Source: Nitrospirota bacterium (lineage in GTDB: Bacteria; Nitrospirota; Nitrospiria; Nitrospirales; Nitrospiraceae). From it: 64,000 nucleotides of DNA. Shown here piece after piece: positions 8,007 to 17,395 of the stretch (the stretch's first letter is position 1; every line of letters starts with the position of its first letter). The DNA is taken from positions 62,001-126,000 of the forward strand of contig SCVN01000003.1 of NCBI GenBank assembly GCA_004296885.1. Reading direction: 5' to 3'. The notes below the pieces were generated by a model. That model was not told the origin of the DNA. It saw only the letters and a program-made list of their open reading frames with translations, and did not search any database. A program made the translations under genes and the position numbers.

Positions 8007-9170
8007 ATGAAACAGAGAATCGCACCTTTAGGGCTAATGGGTGTCCTTATATTGTTGTGTATAACCACGGTCGAAGACCAGGCTGAAGCGGCACTCTTTG
8101 GATCAAATCAAATTTGCGGCGACAGGCTCGAGATCGATACAAGCTATCTCGTTATTAACTACAGCTCCACGAATGTGGCAGTAGAATTACCGTTTTTCCT
8201 TCAGGTAAAAATAGGCCCTCAAAAGCTTCAAATATTGCATGAATCAACTCAGAATTTTAATCAGTACGTGTTAGCCAAGGCGCTTGCTCACAATAGCTGC
8301 TCTTCTCTGAAAGATGAGTTTTCCCATGCAATTGACAGGTACAACAATATCAAAACCACCCACGGTATTTTAACTTCGTTAATTGCACAACTCCACAAAG
8401 ATGGCTTAAGTGGTAGTGAAGAAGTTCAACTTGTCGAGGCTTTTAATAAATACTTCGAGAGCTTAATCCGATTAGTTTATGAAAAAATGCCTGAGCCTGT
8501 TCTGTCTAGGTCAGTATTAGAATTCAAAGGCGGGCGCTTGGTAGATGTATTCACACTGACGAACTTAGGCAATGAAGACCTGTCCTGTGCCCCCAGCTTC
8601 CCTCGGTCTTTCTTAGTTTATAGCCCCGACGGGCGTAAAGTTTCCGCTGCAATTCCACCGAGAGACGAGCGGAGTCTCGTAGCACAACTAGCAGATCTTA
8701 CAGAATTGCCAAAGGACTCTGGCCCTATAGTTGTTCAAAAAGCCAACTTCACCTGTAACAGCAAATTAAATCCGCAGATAAGCTTGGACCTTAAGGTGAT
8801 GAAAGATGACATCAAAAGCTACGTCATAAACGTTGGATTACGTAGCAATTCATCAAATCCATCGGATATCAAGAACTTCATGGTCGAAGGAGTCTTTGAC
8901 GCTGAGCGTTCCGCTATAGCTTCAAAGGTCTCAGATGCGGGAGCGCAACTTGGGTGGGGCCAACTGCAATTGTCAGTTGGCAATACGCAAGCTGCCCTTG
9001 CATCGTTTGATGGGATTAGTTCAGATGCTGGCAAACTCCTGGCAACTACGGTTAATTCTCAGAAAGCCATAGGTAATTGGGGGACCCTGGCACAGGAGAA
9101 GGTAGGAATAAGCGAGTCCGCCAAGCCTTTCAAATTTTTAAACCAAATATCTTCTGAGGCTAAAAAATGA
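8007..9170 (+). CDS. secreted protein of unknown function, larger paralogue
   Basis: A 387-residue protein with an N-terminal signal peptide (cleavage near AEA at about residue 28). Residues 35-130 repeat the layout of the preceding lipoprotein: QICGDRLEID, GPQKLQILHESTQNFNQYV and ALAHNSCSSLKDEF. A second region of about 200 residues follows, beginning SRSVLEFKGGRLVDVFTLTNLGNEDLSC, with the look of a beta-sandwich. The gene is AT-rich compared with its surroundings and starts 27 bases after its partner, so the two form an operon. No enzyme motif is visible. Possible roles are surface or periplasmic binding; this is inference. Confidence 0.75.
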   Translation: MKQRIAPLGLMGVLILLCITTVEDQAEAALFGSNQICGDRLEIDTSYLVINYSSTNVAVELPFFLQVKIGPQKLQILHESTQNFNQYVLAKALAHNSCSSLKDEFSHAIDRYNNIKTTHGILTSLIAQLHKDGLSGSEEVQLVEAFNKYFESLIRLVYEKMPEPVLSRSVLEFKGGRLVDVFTLTNLGNEDLSCAPSFPRSFLVYSPDGRKVSAAIPPRDERSLVAQLADLTELPKDSGPIVVQKANFTCNSKLNPQISLDLKVMKDDIKSYVINVGLRSNSSNPSDIKNFMVEGVFDAERSAIASKVSDAGAQLGWGQLQLSVGNTQAALASFDGISSDAGKLLATTVNSQKAIGNWGTLAQEKVGISESAKPFKFLNQISSEAKK

Positions 9171-9233
9171 ACTGCTGACTAACTTCTCCCCCCGCGCCTT
9201 GCAATCATCCCCCTCCCTCGCTACCATGCCGCC

Positions 9234-10076
9234 ATGGAATCCCCACAAGCAACGCCGGAGCCGCCCTGGCAGGACATCGAGCGCTGGTGGGTCGGCATGG
9301 CGCAGCGCCTGGGTGTCGCCGAGCGGGGGCAGGTCTTTTTCAAGAACGCCCTGGGTCCCGGCAAAGTGCTGGCGCGGGCGGACACAGTCGGCGGCGATGT
9401 CCACTACGTTCTCTTTGTGCTGCTGCGCTACTGGATTCCGCCGGTCCTGCCGCCTCCGGGCCGCGAGCGGACGGCCAAACACGATCAGGACTACTGGCTG
9501 GAATCGCAGGAGATTCTCAAGACCGCCGTGGTCCGTCTGCGCGAGCTCAAACCGCTGATCGAGCTGTTGACCGCGGGCAATCCGCTGGCAGAAGCAGCCT
9601 CACCCGATACGCATGCGACCAAGCCGGTCGTGGAGGTGGAGCTGGCGAGCATGCTGGAAGGGATCGCGGAAGTGGCGGGGAGCTACGGAGGGCCGGACTA
9701 TACCTCGGTCATCAAGAACTTCGACCCGATCCCGTTGCGGCAGACGCAGCCCTTCAAACACAATAAGAAAAACAGCGCGGAGCTCTGGGTCCTGTTCCTG
9801 CTGCGGGAGCATTTCCGGGAACGGGGGCTGGGCAAGGACCGCTACTGGCCGCTGATCGCCGAGGTGGCCGCTGCGGCCGGCATCCACCAGCCATCCGGCA
9901 TTCCCTACCAGGCGGACGAACTCAAATCCTGGTGGCAGAAAAACTGGCCCCGCACCTACACGATGCTGGAGCAGAAAAGCACCGCGGCCGAACCCTCCGG
10001 CACAGCCTACAAGCACGATTTCGAATGGTTTCGGGCTTGGTTTCAGTGGCAGCTATCCCACCCGTCCCAGCTATAG
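9234..10076 (+). CDS. hypothetical protein
   Basis: A 280-residue soluble protein rich in tryptophan (WW pairs in IERWWVGM and LKSWWQKNWP). No signal peptide or membrane segment is visible. It contains long helices such as the LESQEILKTAVVRLRELK segment and a repeated aromatic pattern towards the C-terminus (FEWFRAWFQWQL). The base composition returns to the high GC of the core genome, so the AT-rich island ends before it. The function is not recognised. It converges on the DUF2628-type gene at 10097. Confidence 0.7.
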   Translation: MESPQATPEPPWQDIERWWVGMAQRLGVAERGQVFFKNALGPGKVLARADTVGGDVHYVLFVLLRYWIPPVLPPPGRERTAKHDQDYWLESQEILKTAVVRLRELKPLIELLTAGNPLAEAASPDTHATKPVVEVELASMLEGIAEVAGSYGGPDYTSVIKNFDPIPLRQTQPFKHNKKNSAELWVLFLLREHFRERGLGKDRYWPLIAEVAAAAGIHQPSGIPYQADELKSWWQKNWPRTYTMLEQKSTAAEPSGTAYKHDFEWFRAWFQWQLSHPSQL

Positions 10077-10096
10077 CCGAGCGTCGGCATCGCACA

Positions 10097-10753
10097 TCAG
10101 GATTCCAGCGACGCGCGGCTCCGTGGAACCGGCTTCAGCGGCGGGAGCTTGGTTCCCTCCGACGGTCCTTCCTGATAGGCCTTGATCAACAGGGCGAACA
10201 TGAGGATGTGCAAGGCCACCCCGACCCACACGACGTAGGGCTGGACGCCGCCCAAGTCCTTCAACGACTGCTCCTGCGCCCGGCCGCCCAGGCTGGCCTT
10301 CTCCTTGATGATCGCCACATGCTCCCGCACATGCCAGTAATAGATGTAGTTGGCGCTCGCGCCGGCCATGACACGCCAGACGACGCCGACCGTCAGATCG
10401 CCGGTGAAGTAGGCCGAGAGGACGGGGCCGATCGCGTAGACCGCCGCATACAGGTACATCTTCCGGTAGAGAAACCAGAGGAACGGATCGAAGAGGAAGG
10501 CCGGCCAATGCCAGGTCAGGGTGAACCGCGGTTCGCCGCTGCCGGTGAACTTGCGGAACTGCTCCAGGTACCGGTCGGCGTTCTGTCCGATGAAGGAGCG
10601 CCAGAGTTGCTGCTCGTCCAGGATCGGCGGAGCAGGTTTCTCCGCCGGCTGGTCCGTCGATGGCGCCGGTTCTTCCGCGAACAACGCACCGCATTGCGAG
10701 CAAAAGCGCGCGTCATCGGGGTTCTGTTGCTCGCATTGTGCGCAGGGTTTCAT
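10097..10753 (-). CDS. zinc-ribbon membrane protein, DUF2628-type
   Basis: A 218-residue protein that opens with a zinc ribbon (CAQCEQQNPDDARFCSQCG, four cysteines), has a proline-rich linker, and then a membrane region with aromatic motifs such as WHWPAFLFDPFLWFLYRKMY and a second hydrophobic segment AVYAIGPVLSAYF. This layout is characteristic of DUF2628 proteins, small inner-membrane proteins without assigned function. A last hydrophobic segment lies near residues 172-190. It stands alone on the minus strand between a hypothetical gene and argD. Confidence 0.8.
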   Translation of the reverse strand: MKPCAQCEQQNPDDARFCSQCGALFAEEPAPSTDQPAEKPAPPILDEQQLWRSFIGQNADRYLEQFRKFTGSGEPRFTLTWHWPAFLFDPFLWFLYRKMYLYAAVYAIGPVLSAYFTGDLTVGVVWRVMAGASANYIYYWHVREHVAIIKEKASLGGRAQEQSLKDLGGVQPYVVWVGVALHILMFALLIKAYQEGPSEGTKLPPLKPVPRSRASLES

Positions 10754-10924
10754 CCCCTGAGCTTATAACACTCTTGCTCAAAGCTCACAAGGGTGTCGCC
10801 GGCTCGTCTCGGTGAAATTCCTCAATAGGGAGAAGGAGATACGGCATTCCGGCAGGGAGTTTCATATTGCGTTCGGCGCCATCGATATGCTACGTTCTTT
10901 GAATTCTCTCGAGCTTGGAACGAC

Positions 10925-12118
10925 ATGCCGACCGACCTACTGCAAGAGGATGAAGCCCGCTACCTGATGCACACCTATGCCCGCTGGCCGGTCTCCATCG
11001 TCCGCGGCCGCGGGTGCAAGGTGTACGACCTGGAAGGACGCGAATATCTCGACTTCGTCGGCGGCATCGCCGTCAATCTGCTGGGGTATTCGCACCCGGA
11101 TCTGGTCGCGGCCATCCAGAAGCAGGCGCAGCAACTCCTGCATGCCTCCAACCTCTATTACACCGAGCCGCAAGTAAAGCTGGCCAAGACGCTGGTGGAC
11201 CATTCCTTCGCCGACAAGGTGTTTTTCGGCAACAGCGGCGCCGAGGCGAACGAGGCGGCGATCAAGCTGGCGCGCCGCTATGCCCATCTGAAGTATGGCC
11301 CCGACCGGTTCGAGATCGTGACGATGCAGCAGTCTTTTCACGGCCGCACCATGGCGACGCTGACCGCCACCGGCCAGGAGAAAGTGCAAAAGGGGTTCGA
11401 GCCGCTGCTGCCCGGCTTCACCTACGTACCCTTCAACGATCTGGCGGCGGTCGAACGGGCGCTGAGCCCTGCCACGGCGGCGGTGCTGCTGGAGCCGGTG
11501 CAAGGGGAGGGCGGGGTCCGCGTGGCCGACCGGGCCTACTTGCAGAGACTGCGCGAGTTGTGTCGCCAGCGGGACATCCTGCTGATCTTCGACGAGATCC
11601 AGACCGGCATGGGCCGCACCGGAACCCTGTTCGCCTACGAACAATTGGGCGTCGCGCCGGACATCATGACCCTCGCCAAGGGGCTGGGCGGCGGCGTGCC
11701 GATCGGCGCCTGCCTGGCGACGGACCCGGTGGCCGCAGCCTTCACGCCCGGGACCCATGCTTCCACCTTCGGCGGGAACCCCCTGGCCTGCGCCGCCGCC
11801 CTGGCGGTCTTCGAGGTTTTGCTGGAAGGCAAGGTGTTGGAGCAGGGGCGACGCATGGGGGAGTATTTGGCCAAGGGGCTGAAGGACATCGAAGAGCGGC
11901 TCCCCGTCGTGAAGGAGGCGCGCGGGCTCGGACTGCTGCAGGGCCTGGAACTCACGATCGACGGCAAGCCCGTCGCCGCGGACTGTCTGGCGCGCGGCCT
12001 CCTGATCAACTGCACGGCGGAACGGGTGCTGCGGTTCATTCCGCCCCTCATCATCGCCCAACGCGAGATCGACCGGTTGCTGGAGACCCTGTCCACGGTC
12101 CTCAGCAAGCGGGTCTAG
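10925..12118 (+). CDS. argD: acetylornithine aminotransferase
   Basis: A 397-residue class III PLP aminotransferase for the fourth step of arginine synthesis; the enzyme of many bacteria also serves as N-succinyl-DAP aminotransferase. The PLP lysine is Lys252 in TLAKGLGGGVPIG, with NSGAEANEAAIK near residue 103 and FDEIQTGMGRTG near 222. The length is standard. It opens the argD-argF-argG-argH series. The upstream 170 bases hold no obvious consensus promoter, only a TATGCT hexamer near 10886 without a matched -35 element. Confidence 0.95.
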   Translation: MPTDLLQEDEARYLMHTYARWPVSIVRGRGCKVYDLEGREYLDFVGGIAVNLLGYSHPDLVAAIQKQAQQLLHASNLYYTEPQVKLAKTLVDHSFADKVFFGNSGAEANEAAIKLARRYAHLKYGPDRFEIVTMQQSFHGRTMATLTATGQEKVQKGFEPLLPGFTYVPFNDLAAVERALSPATAAVLLEPVQGEGGVRVADRAYLQRLRELCRQRDILLIFDEIQTGMGRTGTLFAYEQLGVAPDIMTLAKGLGGGVPIGACLATDPVAAAFTPGTHASTFGGNPLACAAALAVFEVLLEGKVLEQGRRMGEYLAKGLKDIEERLPVVKEARGLGLLQGLELTIDGKPVAADCLARGLLINCTAERVLRFIPPLIIAQREIDRLLETLSTVLSKRV

Positions 12119-12167
12119 CCGGCGGCACGATACTCACTTTCGCGCAAGACCGTTACAATCGATAACC

Positions 12168-13214
12168 ATGGAGAGCGGGTCGGTGTTTTCACGAAGAGCA
12201 CAGACAGGAAAGCGGAGGGGGCCCCGTGGGCTTCGATCGGCTCTGTCGAACGGAAGCGGGCCGTCGGAAGGCAAGGACCTGTTGACGGTGGCGGCGATCC
12301 CGGCCGCAGGCGTCACCCGCCTGCTCGCGCTGGCCGCCAGGCTCAAAACCCTGCGGCGGCGACGCGCTTTGCATCAGCCCCTGCGCGGGATGACGCTGGG
12401 CCTCCTGTTCGAGAAACCCTCCACGCGCACGCGGGTCTCCTTCGAAGCCGGGATGAGCCAGCTCGGCGGGCAATCGCTGTTTCTCTCCGCGGCGGACATC
12501 CAGCTGTGCCGCGGCGAAAGCATCGCGGATACGGCCCGCGTGCTCTCCCGCTATCTGGACGGGCTCGTGATCCGGACCTATGACCATGCGATCGTCGAGG
12601 AGTGGGCGCGCGAAGCCACCATCCCCGTCATCAACGGGCTGACGGACCTCTGCCACCCCTGCCAGGCGCTGGCGGACCTGCTGACGATCAAGGAACGGAA
12701 GGGCCGGTTGCGCGGCATCAAGCTCGCCTACGTCGGGGACGGGAATAACGTGGCCAATTCGCTGATCGAAGCCGCGGCCCAAACCGGGATGGCGATCAGC
12801 CTGGCCTGTCCGAGCGGCTACGAGCCGGATCCGCGGATCGTCAAGGAGGCGCGCGCCGCGGCCGCCGGCACCGGCGCCTCGATCGAGCTCGTCCGAGACC
12901 CCCTGCTGGCGGTCAAGGAGGCCGACGTGCTGTACACCGACGTGTGGATCAGCATGGGACAGGAACGGGAACAAAACCGGCGCGTGAAGGAGCTGGCCCC
13001 GTACCAACTCAACGAACGCCTGGCCAAAGAGGCCAAGCCGGACGCCATCGTCATGCACTGCCTGCCGGCGCACCGCGGGCAGGAGATCACGGCCGGCCTG
13101 CTCGACGGCCCCCAATCCGTCGTGCTGGACCAGGCGGAAAACCGGCTGCACATGCAGAAAGCCATTTTGGTCGAATTGCTTTCCGGGCGCGGAGCCATGG
13201 ACTCGGGACACTAG
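12168..13214 (+). CDS. argF: ornithine carbamoyltransferase
   Basis: The enzyme forms citrulline from ornithine and carbamoyl phosphate. The carbamoyl-phosphate motif FEKPSTRTRVSFE is at residues 81-93, the ornithine-side HCLPAHR lies near residue 303, and DxxxSMGQE is present. The 348-residue length exceeds the usual 305-315; the first 35 residues are basic and do not look like family sequence. A TTG start within GKDLLTV (about 12282), behind GGAAGG, would give a normal N-terminus, so the true start is uncertain. It lies 49 bases after argD. Confidence 0.93.
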   Translation: MESGSVFSRRAQTGKRRGPRGLRSALSNGSGPSEGKDLLTVAAIPAAGVTRLLALAARLKTLRRRRALHQPLRGMTLGLLFEKPSTRTRVSFEAGMSQLGGQSLFLSAADIQLCRGESIADTARVLSRYLDGLVIRTYDHAIVEEWAREATIPVINGLTDLCHPCQALADLLTIKERKGRLRGIKLAYVGDGNNVANSLIEAAAQTGMAISLACPSGYEPDPRIVKEARAAAAGTGASIELVRDPLLAVKEADVLYTDVWISMGQEREQNRRVKELAPYQLNERLAKEAKPDAIVMHCLPAHRGQEITAGLLDGPQSVVLDQAENRLHMQKAILVELLSGRGAMDSGH

Positions 13215-13259
13215 GCATTGCCGTTTCGCGCCTCGCGCCCCACGGAGAAAGAAAAAGAC

Positions 13260-14474
13260 ATGAAGCATCGCAAGATCAACAAAGTCGTTTTGGCCTATTC
13301 TGGCGGTTTGGACACGTCCGTGATCCTCCGATGGCTGCTGGAAACCTACGACTGTACGGTCGTGGCCTTCTGCGCCGATCTGGGGCAGGGGGAAGACCTC
13401 AAAGCCGTGAAGGCCAAGGCCCTCGCAGTCGGCGCCTCGAAAGTCTACGTCGAAGACCTGCGCGAGACCTTCGTCAAAGACCATGTCTTCCCGATGCTGC
13501 GGGGCAACGCGGTCTACGAAGGCACCTATCTGTTGGGGACGTCGATCGCCAGGCCTTTGATCGCCAAGCGGCAGATCGAGCTGGCGCACAAGGAAGGGGC
13601 CGATGCGGTGTCGCACGGCGCGACCGGCAAGGGCAACGACCAGGTCCGGTTCGAGCTCACCTACATGGCCCTGGACCCGCGGGTGCGGATCATCGCCCCC
13701 TGGCGCGAATGGACGATGAAGTCGCGGCGCGAGTTGATTGAGTACGCGGAAAAATACGGGATTCCGGTCACCGCCACCAAAGCCAAGCCGTACAGTACGG
13801 ACCCGAACCTGTTTCACATCAGCTACGAAGGCGGCATTCTGGAGGACCCCTGGGCGGCGCCGCCAGATGAAATCTTCCAGTTGACGGTCTCGCCGGAGAA
13901 GGCGCCGAACAAGCCCCGCTTCGTCGAGATCGAGTACAAGCAGGGGGACCCGGTGGCGGTGGACGGGAAGCGCATGAGCCCGGCCACGCTCCTGGCCCAT
14001 TTGAATCGCCTGGGCGGCGAGCACGGGGTCGGACGGGTGGACTTGGTGGAGAATCGCTACGTGGGCATGAAGTCCCGCGGCGTGTACGAAACGCCGGGCG
14101 GCACGATCCTGCATGCGGCGCACCGGGGCTTGGAATCCTTGACGCTGGACCGGGAAGTCTTGCACCTGCGGGACAGCTTGATCCCCCGTTACGCCGAGCT
14201 GATCTACTACGGCTACTGGTATGCCCCGGAGCGGACGATGTTGCAGACCGCCTTCGACGAGGCGCAGAAAGACGTGAGCGGCACGGTTCGCGTGAAGCTC
14301 TACAAAGGCTCCTGCACGGTGGTGGGTCGGAAGTCGGACCGGTCGCTCTACCGGCTGGACCTGGCCACGTTCGAAGAAGACGAGGCCTATCGCCAGAAGG
14401 ACGCGGAAGGATTCATCCGCCTCAGCGCCCTGCGTCTGGCGATCCGGGCCCAGCGGCGAACGAAGCAACGATAA
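13260..14474 (+). CDS. argG: argininosuccinate synthase
   Basis: The enzyme joins citrulline and aspartate using ATP. The 404-residue protein has the N-type ATP pyrophosphatase loop SGGLDTS at residues 14-20 and [13 protein letters not shown] further on, both family hallmarks. I took the ATG at 13260 because the protein then starts [16 protein letters not shown] as expected and a GGAG element precedes it; a TTG at 13218 would add 14 residues. It lies 45 bases after argF and 12 before argH, consistent with one operon. Confidence 0.95.
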   Translation: MKHRKINKVVLAYSGGLDTSVILRWLLETYDCTVVAFCADLGQGEDLKAVKAKALAVGASKVYVEDLRETFVKDHVFPMLRGNAVYEGTYLLGTSIARPLIAKRQIELAHKEGADAVSHGATGKGNDQVRFELTYMALDPRVRIIAPWREWTMKSRRELIEYAEKYGIPVTATKAKPYSTDPNLFHISYEGGILEDPWAAPPDEIFQLTVSPEKAPNKPRFVEIEYKQGDPVAVDGKRMSPATLLAHLNRLGGEHGVGRVDLVENRYVGMKSRGVYETPGGTILHAAHRGLESLTLDREVLHLRDSLIPRYAELIYYGYWYAPERTMLQTAFDEAQKDVSGTVRVKLYKGSCTVVGRKSDRSLYRLDLATFEEDEAYRQKDAEGFIRLSALRLAIRAQRRTKQR

Positions 14475-14486
14475 GCAAGGCTAAGC

Positions 14487-15887
14487 GTGAGAAAGAAGAA
14501 ACTCGCGGCTAAAGCAGGAAAGCTCTGGGCCGGCCGTTTCACGGAGCGGACCCACAAGTTGGTGGAGACCTTTACCTCCTCGCTGGCCTTCGATCGCCGC
14601 CTCTTTGCCCACGACATCGAGGGCAGCATCGCTCATGCGAAGACGCTGGGGAAAGCCGGGGTCCTGACGGGCCGGGAAGTCTCGGCCATCCTGCGCGGCC
14701 TGGCAGCCGTGCGGACGGAATTGGAGAAAAGCCGTTTTCCTTTCGTCCCCCAGGACGAGGACATTCACATGGCCATCGAACGCCGGCTCACGGAACTGAT
14801 CGGGCCGGTAGGCGGCAAGCTGCATACGGGCCGGAGCCGGAACGACCAGGTGGCTTTGGATCTGCGGCTCTACCTGCGGCAGGAACTCGGCCGGCTGCTC
14901 GAAGGCGTGACGCAACTCCAACGGTCGCTCGTCGGGCAGGCGCGCGCCCACCAGGACGTGGTCATGCCCGGCTACACGCACTTGCAACGCGCCCAACCGG
15001 TGCTGCTCGCCCATCACCTGCTGGCCTACGTGGAGATGCTGGAGCGGGACAAGGGACGCCTGCGCGATGCGCTGGCGCGAGCCAACGTCATGCCGCTGGG
15101 ATCCGGCGCGCTGGCCGGCAGCAATTATCCGGTGGACCGGGCCTACACGGCCAAGCTCCTGGGGTTCCCCCGTGTCACGGAAAACAGCCTGGATGCGGTC
15201 TCCGACCGGGATTTTGCGATCGAAGCCCTGGCGGCCCTGGCGCTGGTCATGATGCACCTGTCGCGGCTGAGCGAAGAATTGGTCCTCTGGTCCTCGCAGG
15301 AATTCCGGTTCGTGGACCTGCCGGACGCCTTCTGCACCGGCAGCAGCATGATGCCGCAGAAGAAGAACCCGGATGTGCCTGAATTGGTCCGCGGCAAGAC
15401 CGGCCGCGTGTACGGACACTTGCTGGCGTTGCTGACGACGATGAAAGGGCTGCCGCTCAGCTACAACCGCGACCTGCAGGAAGACAAGGAAGCCCTGTTC
15501 GACGCCCTGGATACGGTCGCCGCCTCGGTCGAGGTCCTGGCCGCCCTGCTCAAGGGACTCACCGTGAACCGCAAGATCCTGGCCGGGTCGGTCAACTCCG
15601 GCTACTTGCTGGCGACCGAGTTGGCCGATTATCTGGTGACGAAAGGCCTGCCGTTTCGCCAGGCCCATGCCGTGACCGGCCGCGTCGTCCGGGCTTGCCT
15701 CGATCGCAACCGGGACTTGCGCGACCTGACGCTGGCCGACTTGCGGTCCTTCTCGGACCGGTTCGGGAAGGACGCGCTCGCCGTGCTGACGGTCACAGGC
15801 GCCATCGAACGGAAAGCCCAGGTCGGCGGCACCGCGCACAAGCGGGTCGCGGCCCGGATCAAGCAGTGGGAGCAGTCCTTGCGATGA
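14487..15887 (+). CDS. argH: argininosuccinate lyase
   Basis: The last arginine step, cleaving argininosuccinate to arginine and fumarate. The 466-residue protein carries the superfamily signature GSSMMPQKKNPD near residue 290, TGRSRNDQVALDLRL near 112 and the GYTHLQRAQPV histidine segment near 160. It starts with GTG, 12 bases after argG, with an AAGG-type site upstream. Its TGA overlaps the ATG of a small lipoprotein gene by four bases, linking arginine genes to the lysine genes in one transcript. Confidence 0.95.
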   Translation: MRKKKLAAKAGKLWAGRFTERTHKLVETFTSSLAFDRRLFAHDIEGSIAHAKTLGKAGVLTGREVSAILRGLAAVRTELEKSRFPFVPQDEDIHMAIERRLTELIGPVGGKLHTGRSRNDQVALDLRLYLRQELGRLLEGVTQLQRSLVGQARAHQDVVMPGYTHLQRAQPVLLAHHLLAYVEMLERDKGRLRDALARANVMPLGSGALAGSNYPVDRAYTAKLLGFPRVTENSLDAVSDRDFAIEALAALALVMMHLSRLSEELVLWSSQEFRFVDLPDAFCTGSSMMPQKKNPDVPELVRGKTGRVYGHLLALLTTMKGLPLSYNRDLQEDKEALFDALDTVAASVEVLAALLKGLTVNRKILAGSVNSGYLLATELADYLVTKGLPFRQAHAVTGRVVRACLDRNRDLRDLTLADLRSFSDRFGKDALAVLTVTGAIERKAQVGGTAHKRVAARIKQWEQSLR

Positions 15888-16093
15888 GGCGCGCGTTCCT
15901 GATCGGCGCCCTGTGGCTCGCAATCCTGTCGGGCTGCGGGACGGTCGGACCGCCGATTCCCCCGGAGGACATCGGCGTGGCCGCCAAGCTGGAGAAGGAA
16001 AAGGCCAGGGCCAAGCTGCAACCGCCGCCGGAGAAGGACAAAGACGAGGATCGCCCGGAGGATGAAGAGCAGCAGTTGTCGCTCCCGAGGTGA
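15884..16093 (+). CDS. small lipoprotein, LptM (YifL)-like
   Basis: A 69-residue lipoprotein precursor. The hydrophobic signal ends in the lipobox ILSGC and the mature part starts CGTVGPPIPPED, followed by a charged Lys/Glu/Asp/Pro-rich tail. In E. coli and Pseudomonas a lipoprotein with a mature start CGxxGPxxxP (LptM, formerly YifL) lies next to dapF or lysA and assists LptD maturation. The same position here, between argH and lysA, supports a homologous role, though the tail is different. The gene overlaps argH by four bases. The match is by motif and neighbourhood only. Confidence 0.75.
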   Translation: MRRAFLIGALWLAILSGCGTVGPPIPPEDIGVAAKLEKEKARAKLQPPPEKDKDEDRPEDEEQQLSLPR

Positions 16094-16135
16094 GACGGTG
16101 CGTCGGGAGCCAGGATCGGGGAATGAGGATCGAGC

Positions 16136-17395
16136 ATGACCGACTTTCACTACAAGAACGGGGAACTCCACTGCGAGGACGTGGCGCTCAGCCGGATCGC
16201 CAAGGAGCTGGGCACGCCTTGCTATATCTACAGCCACGCCGCGCTGATCCGGCACTTTCGGGCCTTCGACAACGCGTTCCAGAGCGTGCCGCACATCGTG
16301 GCCTTTGCCATGAAATCCAATTCCAACATCGGTCTCCTGCGGCTCATGGCCAAAGAGGGGAGCGGCGCGGACATCGTGTCGGGCGGGGAACTGTACCGGG
16401 CGCTGAAGGCCGGGGTGTCGCCGGCCAAGATTGTCTTTGCCGGCGTGGGAAAGAACCGGGAGGAGATCCGCTATGCCCTCTCGACGGACATCCTGATGTT
16501 CAACGTCGAGTCGTCGGCCGAACTGCGCGCCATCGACGAGGTGGCGGCCGAGATGGGGTGCAAGGCCCGCGTGGCGTTGCGGATCAACCCGGACATCGAT
16601 CCCAAGACCCATCCCTATATTTCCACCGGCCTCAAGAAGAGCAAGTTCGGCATCAGCGCGGACCGGGCGCTGGAAGAGTTCAAGTTGGCCTCCTCGCTCA
16701 AGCACATCGAGGTCGTCGGGGTCCACAAGCACATCGGCTCGCAGTTGACGGACATCACGCCCTTCGTGGACGCGCTGAAGAAAGTGCTGGGGCTGGTGGA
16801 AGCGCTGAAGGCGCAGGGCTCGAACATCCGCTATATCAACATCGGCGGCGGCCTGGGCATTACCTATTCGGACGAGGTGCCGCCCCAGCCCCACCATCTG
16901 GCTGAAGCCATTGCGCCGCTGGTGCGGGATCTCAAGTGCATGCTCATCATGGAGCCGGGCCGCGTTATCGTCGGCAACGCCGGGATTCTGATGACGCGCG
17001 TCCTGTACAACAAAGAAGGCGAGGCCAAGCATTTCGTGATCGTGGACGCGGCCATGAACGACCTGATCCGCCCCAGCCTGTACGGGGCCTACCACGAGAT
17101 CAAGCCGGTGCGCGAAGCGACGGGCGCCAAAAAGCATCAGGTCGACGTGGTGGGGCCGGTCTGCGAATCGGGAGACTTCCTGGCCAAGGACCGGGCCATG
17201 CCGGACGTCAAGCCGGGCGACCTGCTGGCGGTGATGAGCGCCGGCGCCTATGGATTCGTGATGTCGTCGAATTACAATTCCCGGCCCCGCGTCCCGGAGG
17301 TGATGGTCAAGGGCGGGGAGATCCACGTGATCCGGTCGCGGGAAACTTACGAGGACCTGATCCGCGGCGAAGCCATTCCGGAGTTTTTGCGATGA
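16136..17395 (+). CDS. lysA: diaminopimelate decarboxylase
   Basis: The enzyme decarboxylates meso-DAP to L-lysine. The 419-residue fold type III PLP protein has the PLP lysine at Lys60 in AFAMKSNSN, the HKHIGSQ loop near residue 199, the phosphate-binding GGGLGITY near 240 and the active-site CESGDF near 346. Start and length are normal. It follows the LptM-like gene by 42 bases and overlaps dapF by four bases. Confidence 0.95.
   Translation: MTDFHYKNGELHCEDVALSRIAKELGTPCYIYSHAALIRHFRAFDNAFQSVPHIVAFAMKSNSNIGLLRLMAKEGSGADIVSGGELYRALKAGVSPAKIVFAGVGKNREEIRYALSTDILMFNVESSAELRAIDEVAAEMGCKARVALRINPDIDPKTHPYISTGLKKSKFGISADRALEEFKLASSLKHIEVVGVHKHIGSQLTDITPFVDALKKVLGLVEALKAQGSNIRYINIGGGLGITYSDEVPPQPHHLAEAIAPLVRDLKCMLIMEPGRVIVGNAGILMTRVLYNKEGEAKHFVIVDAAMNDLIRPSLYGAYHEIKPVREATGAKKHQVDVVGPVCESGDFLAKDRAMPDVKPGDLLAVMSAGAYGFVMSSNYNSRPRVPEVMVKGGEIHVIRSRETYEDLIRGEAIPEFLR

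Noticed and set aside
12189-14468. 759-codon minus-strand open frame across argF and argG
   Set aside because: It is antisense to two recognised enzymes and has no motif of its own; long open frames opposite GC-rich genes are expected.
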